Of a DNA stretch of 64,000 nt, positions 58,301 through 64,000 are shown piece after piece. The position numbers were made by a program, and so were the translations under genes. The DNA lies in assembly GCA_028564705.1 (NCBI GenBank), contig JAPXFQ010002747.1, positions 1,240,001 to 1,304,000 of the forward strand, written 5' to 3'. The notes under the pieces are model-generated. The model ran no database searches. It worked only from the letters and a program-made list of their open reading frames with translations, and had not been told where the DNA came from. Each line of letters opens with the position of its first letter. The first letter of the stretch is position 1. Origin of the DNA: Apricaphanius iberus (taxonomy: Eukaryota > Chordata > Actinopteri > Cyprinodontiformes > Aphaniidae).

Positions 58301-61168
58301 GTTGTAGGACCTGTAAATTTACTCTCAAACATCAAGTGAACTAGCTAACAATCAATGAATAACATCTGAAAGATTAATCTTAAACTTTAAAACTAAAACC
58401 AATTCTTATCTTTTAAAACAAAATGTGCATTCAAATATATGGTAAAAATTATTTCAATGTAGCTGGTCCAATCACATTTTGCCTCTACACGATCAGAATA
58501 AATGAATTTAGAATTTACTTCTTACTTCCAAATTAAACCATCATTTCGATCACCGCGATATTCATTACTTTCAATCCTTAGACCAATTCAAATTTATCCC
58601 CAGCCTGTTTAAAAACAAACTGATTACTTAAAGATGACTCTGTGTTTTAATGTTTTCTTTTTTTTTTTTCTAACTCAAACATTCAAATCCCACTAGTTTA
58701 GAAAATATCACTATGATAAGTGTTGTTTTGCATGGTAAAAACATTCAATTTATAACGGAATTGAAATGTGCTGGGTTACTTCTTGAGCCCCAGTTGAATT
58801 TTGATAACTCCAATAAGCATGTTGTGTCCACAAAAATCATTAAGAATGTTCAATTGTTTAAATAATTTAACATCAGTCTCCTTTAGATCATTTATTCAGA
58901 GACCAAGCTATATTTCTAAAGTCTATAGAGCCATCAGAAATAAGCCAAACATAATTTTAGCATAAATGATACTTATTTAAATCACAGAAAGAATTAATTC
59001 TCTGTATCATACAACACGGTGCTTAAAAAAATAATTTAAACCAGTTTGTTGCTTTCCAATTAACACCGTTTGCTTTTCGTTAAATTCTTATAATTACTAC
59101 TTATAGCTTTATCTTTATTTAGGCCAACTTAACAAATCCTGCTTAGATCAATCAAAAAAGCAAAAAATCCACCTACTTAAAGATTCAAAAAATGCAACTT
59201 TTATTTTGACAATACACTCCCCTCTTTTTAATTTTAAAGATGAAATCAAAAATTAAAACTTCACCAAGTCAGAATCGACTCATGTGTAACTGTTCTTAGC
59301 CATTTTCGTTTAATTATAACATGCATAATTGCTCTCCTCATGTAATCAATTGAGCCTTCTCAGGCAAAAGCAGTTAACCAAATTCAGCATGTACTTCTTA
59401 ATCTTTAATCTCCGTACCGTAACAGTTCAGTTAAACATGAAACACCTTAAATTGCCCTTCGTAGAAAATGTGCTAAAACATTGCCGAAAAAGAGTTGCAA
59501 TCAAAATTTACCTGAACAGTTATCTTGAGGCCGTTTTACATCCTAATCAACCAGAAAAAGTTAACAAAAATCCAAATAAGTTTAAGTCTTAACAAGGCAA
59601 TCGTCTGCAGGAGTCTGTAATCACTTTCTATCCAAAATCAACTTTTAGCTTGCAACACATAGAACATGCAGTTAGGATTAAAGCACAAAACATATTGACA
59701 CACAAAAACAACCTCCGCTAGCTTAGCAGCAGCCACAGCCATGTGCTACCGTTAGCTTCCTTTGTGAAACGAAACGTAAAACAGTACAAAACGTACGGCG
59801 AAAACACTCCAGAACATCGCAACACACACTTTAGAAGATTACATACCGCAATACCAGGACTTAATCCGCACAATTTATACCACTTCACCAAACTTTAATC
59901 CGGCACGAACAAACATTCTCCTGTTCGTCCACGCGGACTGAAACATATGTCCCCAATTTCAGCCGTCCCGCACAGCAAACACCGATTCAACTACGTCCGT
60001 TACAGCCCAAAACCATTAACAAAAAACAAAACATTATAAGCGGTGACTTTTAGACCTTATTAATTATTTTCTCGCGGAGGTTTACACCAATCTGTTATAA
60101 GTTCCGTAGTCCGCTTTGAGAAATTTCCTGGCGCCGGCCTCCAGAAAACCACTCAAAAGACTCGAACAGATGGCAGAAAACCGCCTATTACCACTAATTT
60201 ATTTATCAAAACATATAGTCAAAGCTGTCGTATGTTAGCCGTGCTATCAAGCAAAAACTCACACAGAATTAGCTCCGCCATAGCACCTAGCTTGGGGCGG
60301 CCACCCTGATGGCCTGTCGTAAATGTTCACAACTAATTCTTATAGATTTTTAATTTCAGTTATCCATCATATTCAGTTATATATTCATTTATGTATTTTA
60401 ATTTATTTATTATACTCGAGTTCATTATGTATACTATAACATTTTAACACAAAACGCAACATCTCCAGCACGTCTCACAAAGCGCCTGCGTAAAAAACAT
60501 CTCACACACACACATAGACACACCCTTGTACAAGCAGAAATCAAAACACTAACCTCATCGGACCTCTTCCAAAAATGCCGGACCATTTACACAATTCCAA
60601 TTCGTGGTGCTCAGCCACGCATTTGGAAGAAACGCAGCCCCTCTCCCAGGTAATCCGTTTAGATTTAACAGAGGGCGACCCAGGCTCTTCTGTAATCTTT
60701 TTTCGTTTGCCAGCCTGGGAGCTCCCAGATAGCGTCCTGTCTGGGCAGAGTGGCCAACCCGTCGAGTTCCGATCCGCACCTTGGTTCCGATTTTGAGTCG
60801 TTGAAGAGATCGCTCCATCTGCTCCACCGTCCTCTCCGGAGAAAAACCAGCCCCCCCTGGGCGCGCAGAGTAAGAAACTCCATCTCCCAGCAGGCACCGG
60901 TGTCTCTCTACGGAGCGTAAAGAAGGCCGCAATCCTGCTCAGAACAGGGAGACAGACAGATGAGCAGCTTCAACACTACGGGCTTGCAACAGTCAATCTG
61001 CTCAAAACAAAAAAACATATTTAACTTGCATGACAACATTACCCAATGTTAGATTAACCAATCAATAGAATTAAAAAACTACGCAACTCTGCGCAAATTG
61101 TCAATAGAGCAAATACATGTCCGTTAATTAACTTAAAAAAATAACTGGATCCTGGTCCAAAACTCTGC

Positions 61169-61186
61169 ACACAGTCGAGGTCACCA
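61169..61186 (-). promoter_or_regulatory. Candidate primer-binding site of ERV-B
   Basis: Two bases beyond the LTR end, the minus strand reads TGGTGACCTCGACTGTGT. The TGG start and position fit a tRNA primer-binding site; the tRNA was not identified. Confidence 0.6.
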
Positions 61187-61188
61187 TT

Positions 61189-61748
61189 TGTTGAATTAAA
61201 TAATTATCAAAATTAATTCAATGCATGTTCAAGCAGAGACAAAATGGAGCCAATTTCCAGTTCTTAACATTTATTTTGAACAGATTAACAAATTGCAGTT
61301 TTACAGAGAAAGTTGCCCCCCTAGTTTCTCTGGGCCAGTTTTAAAGAAATCTGACAATTGAATGATCTTCATTTCAAAACTTTATAGACACCGGGCCTCG
61401 CCAGGACTCTAGGCGTTTTCTTCTCCCTCCAATCAGAACATTTCCAAACAGTGTCTTAGCCATTATTGGCTGTCAGAGAATTATGCAGTCATAAGGTGAG
61501 ACGTGTCTTTTCTCTTGGTCAAAAGTTCATTCTGAGTTTTATGGTTTTATGGCAACATACTAAATCTACAGACATCCTGTTTTTACAGCTTGCAATAAAA
61601 CTTACCCAAGAGTTTTATGACTTAAAAGCTTATCCCAATAACAAATACTGACAGACCATATATATTTTTTACAACCATGCAAACTATATAAACAGACTTT
61701 TACCTTCTGAATAATAAAAGTTTAAAACATATGTAGAATAACACCACA
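61189..61748 (-). repeat. 5' LTR of ERV-B (complete, 560 bp)
   Basis: In minus sense it opens TGTGGTGTTATTC and ends AATTCAACA. U3 shares blocks with the ERV-A LTR, including an identical stretch at 61599-61631. A TATA-like CTATAAAG (minus sense, near 61380) and an AATAAA (near 61270) are correctly ordered for U3-R-U5. Confidence 0.88.
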
Positions 61749-62208
61749 ATATTCACACTGAAGGCTTCAAACTATGTTTTAACACATATAGAATTATGTA
61801 CTATTTTTACAAAAAAGTGTGAAATAACCTGGCCTCCAAAGTCATCGGGCCTGAACCCATTTGATATGATTTGGTGTGAGCTGAAATGCAGATGAAGGCA
61901 AAAGGGTCAACAAGTACTAAGCATCCCTGGGAACTCCTTCAAGACTGTTGGAAAACCATTTCAGGTGACTACCTCTTGAAGCTCAAGAGAATGCAAAGCA
62001 GTAATCAGAGCAAAGGTTGGCTACTTTGAGGAATCTAAAATATAAGAAATGTATTCAGTAATTTCCCCTTTTTTATTTAAGTACATACAGTAATTCCATA
62101 CGTTATGTGTTCATTCATAGTTTTAATGCCCTTAATTGAGAATCTATAATCGAGTCATGAAAATAAAGGAAACTCATTGAATGAGAAGGTGTTTCCAAAT
62201 TTTGGTCT

Positions 62209-62212
<4 letters not shown>

Positions 62213-62284
<72 letters not shown>
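62213..62284. repeat. (TA)n microsatellite
   Basis: About 36 TA repeats directly abut the right end of the Tc1 derivative; it may have grown from its TA target site. Confidence 0.95.
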
Positions 62285-62288
<4 letters not shown>

Positions 62289-62355
62289 CTGCAAAACATC
62301 CACTATTTATTTAGCTTTACCTGTCATAATCCAACATTCAAAGTTCCTACACTTA

Positions 62356-62792
62356 GGCCACGTCCACACTAAGGCGGGTAATGCCTTAAACGTATAAGTA
62401 TTTAGTCACCCCCCCGTATTGTCCACACTAACCCGCCGTCGTTTAAGGTCTGTGGCCGGATAACTATTAGCCGGGTAAAAGAGCCGTGTAAATCTTAATT
62501 CAACGGCTAAACGAGCAAGTGTGGACAGCTTCCCCGGATAATGAAAGGAAGTGGTGTAGAGCTACTGCCACTACTGTGTTGTAGAGCTTCTTGTATATTA
62601 TGTAGGCGCTGGTGTCACGTAGACTATACACGTTTTCCGTGCGTCTTTTCGCGCATGCCCAGTATTTGCACAGGTCGGTATGGGAATGCGCAATCATGGG
62701 ACCTTAAACGGGGCGTAAATGCTCGTGTTGAGTGGATAACATTAGGCGTCTAACTCCCCGTATAACCTTATCGGCTTAGTGTGGATGTAGCC
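62356..62792. mobile_element. PIF/Harbinger-like MITE with TTA duplication
   Basis: The ends GGCCACGTCCACACTAAGGC and GCTTAGTGTGGATGTAGCC are imperfect inverted repeats, flanked on both sides by TTA (62353-62355 and 62793-62795). The 437-bp element has no transposase. A reversed partial copy lies at 53027-53180, and 25506-26101 has related ends. Confidence 0.85.
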
Positions 62793-62795
62793 TTA

Positions 62796-63184
62796 GTTCC
62801 ACACAATTGAATTTACTCCTCTCTCTCTGCCTATTAACACTCTTCCATCAAACAACAGTAATCCAGTTTCCACCGGCAACCAGTTGATCCACAGTACCGG
62901 TGGCAATCGTGAACCCAGGTCTCAAATAATCCACCATGGAGATTCTTATATTTGATTTTGCTTAGCTTTTATGTCGGAAATGCTTCTTAGCACAACCCAA
63001 CGCATTTTTCCTGACTTAGCAAAGCACAAGAAATCTCTGGCTTGTCCCCCCTTATGGTTTCATAAAAATCTAAAGTATTATTTTCAAATTCATGTTTTCC
63101 GTTCCTGTGGGTTTTGTCTTTGAGTGCCTTCATGATATTAACACATGCAACCAAAATCCACTCTGACATACAGATTCTTCTTAA
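62796..63184. other. No gene recognised
   Basis: Intergenic sequence without supported feature. Confidence 0.4.
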
Positions 63185-63367
63185 TCACAAGCATGTAAGC
63201 AATCTCCTTGTAAATAACACTGCAGATATAATCACCGCAATCAGCCCCAGCTGATCAAGTGTCATTATTATGCCGACTGTGTTAGGGTAATCCAAGCTCA
63301 TCTTGTGAATGACCTGCTGCAGGAGAACGACAATTAGGTCTGTGACGTCCTGTCCAAACATACTCAT
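63185..63367 (-). CDS. Candidate small single-pass membrane protein (60 aa)
   Basis: An ATG at 63367 opens 60 codons ending in TGA. The product has an amphipathic N-terminal half with several acidic residues and one hydrophobic segment (residues about 40-52, LGLIAVIISAVLF) followed by a basic RR, a plausible single membrane anchor with positive charges on one side. Amino-acid composition looks more gene-like than other frames in this AT-rich area. No family is recognised, no splice partners were found, and chance is a real alternative. Confidence 0.28.
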   Translation of the reverse strand: MSMFGQDVTDLIVVLLQQVIHKMSLDYPNTVGIIMTLDQLGLIAVIISAVLFTRRLLTCL

Positions 63368-64000
63368 GGAGCAGAACAATCAGAGGTTTGCTTTCACACT
63401 GATCTGTTTACATTTTAGATAAAAGGTTTCTAAAAGTTAAATCAAACTGAGAACGCATCAGCTGAATGAGTCAACAACAGACTATAGTGATAACAGCTAC
63501 CAAATATCAAGGAAAAATAGAAGGGTTTTCTTTCCCCTCGGTGTTTAATAGGGATTAGACTTCACATCACCTCAGATGCATTTTGTTTAGCTTCAAGCAA
63601 GGTTTACACGTCTTTGGCTGACTGAATGGTGCTTTTATATTTTCGTCATCCTGAATATTCATCTCAAAACTGTCTCAAAATGGGTCTTTTCTGGCTGTTA
63701 GATGCAAAATGTTGACAACTTACATGGCTATTGTCAATCACAGCCACTAATGCACATTTTATTTGAGTCATTCTTAAACTGCCTTGCCAGTAAGTAACCA
63801 CCCCTTTCTCTCTCCTCCATTCTGAGGTTTCACAGAAGACAGTTGACAAGGAAAAGGCAATTCATCTTCATTGTGGCATCCACATTACCATTAATGTGCT
63901 TTTTCGTACATAATGCATTTCATCTCCCTCAAGAATGCAGTCATAGGAAAAGTACAATATCCTGAGAGATGAGCTTGTCATTTATGGTTATTATCACCAA
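63368..64000. other. No gene recognised
   Basis: AT-rich flank to the window end; nothing supported. Confidence 0.4.

Larger units (their letters stand above)
55159..61748 (-). mobile_element. Endogenous retrovirus ERV-B, reversed, internally rearranged
   Basis: Outer ends are TGTTGAATTAAAT (55159) and ...ACACCACA (61748), flanked by identical ATAT (55155-55158 and 61749-61752), the 4-bp duplication size of gammaretroviruses. The 5' LTR (minus sense) is complete at 61189-61748. At the other end only the last 34 bp of the LTR remain (55159-55192). Just inside it, 55193-55305 resembles the ERV-A pol-env spacer. No RT, integrase, protease or env motif could be found in the interior, which is largely AT-rich. 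Overlapping minus-strand frames at 60541-60932 (up to 125 codons), downstream of the primer-binding site, could be leader or gag remnant but were not recognised. Confidence 0.8.
55081..62213. mobile_element. Tc1/mariner deletion derivative, split by ERV-B
   Basis: The left end CAGTACAGACCAAAAGTTTG (55081) continues through ACACCTTCTCATTCAA to 55158. The matching right end lies at 62160-62213 (CTCATTGAATGAGAAGGTGT ... GGTCTGTACT). After ERV-B, sequence resumes at 61753 with TCACACTGAAGGC and AAGTGTGAAATAAC, then jumps to CTGGCCTCCAAAGTCATCGG and a transposase C-terminal part, so most of the transposase was already deleted. Without ERV-B it would be about 540 bp. A TA target fits the left flank; the right flank is a (TA)n array. 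Confidence 0.85.

Noticed and set aside
1..64000. CRISPR arrays, bacterial operons, rRNA or intact tRNA genes
   Set aside because: No regularly spaced repeats, no clustered prokaryote-style genes and no intact cloverleaf sequence were seen; the only tRNA-like sequence is the degraded SINE head.

Overview
This window looks like teleost fish chromosomal DNA, most likely a spiny-rayed (percomorph-type) fish. It is AT-rich, with long stretches lacking coding signal, vertebrate-style splice sites, and many transposable-element families typical of bony fish: Tc1/mariner, hAT and PIF/Harbinger MITEs, L2-type and other LINEs, a tRNA-derived SINE and a Crypton-like recombinase. There is no sign of bacterial gene organisation. 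The species cannot be named from sequence alone.

Layout. Positions 1-9132 are the 3' part of an endogenous retrovirus (ERV-A): gag (open to the left edge), pol in the same frame behind a single UGA, a roughly 0.9 kb spacer, a broken env containing a 79-base G run, and a 3' LTR. It is inserted in the 3' end of a Tc1 transposase gene (9133-9474). From 11.5 to 12.9 kb a LINE fragment is split by a hAT-type MITE. A degraded RecQ-like helicase fragment (15.8 kb) and a second hAT MITE (18.2-18.8 kb) follow. The one convincing host gene is a two-exon GNAT acetyltransferase of the NAT8/camello type (19439-20777), with a 19-nt coding first exon. From 22.5 to 34 kb lie repeat tails, Tc1 pieces, a Harbinger MITE, a THAP-finger fragment and a 1.33 kb hAT element with perfect 8-bp target duplications. 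A GC-rich, strand-asymmetric block of unknown origin occupies 38.2-40.1 kb. Then come a SINE (40.7 kb), a Tc1 copy (42.9-44.0 kb), a broken L2-type LINE (45.5-47.6 kb), further LINE and MITE pieces (49-53.7 kb) and a Crypton-like recombinase remnant beside a 122-base imperfect palindrome (54.0-55.0 kb).

At 55081-62213 a Tc1 deletion derivative is split by a second provirus (ERV-B, minus strand, 55159-61748) flanked by exact ATAT duplications. Its intact 560-bp LTR shares long blocks with the ERV-A LTR, so the two belong to one family. ERV-B has lost all but 34 bp of its other LTR. The window ends with a (TA)n array, a Harbinger MITE and one candidate small membrane-protein reading frame.

How parts relate: ERV-A gag-pol would be one translation unit with Pol made by stop-codon readthrough. 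The other elements are independent insertions, several nested, and their nesting gives a relative order of events. Family names rest on recognition of conserved motifs and terminal sequences by eye, with no database search.
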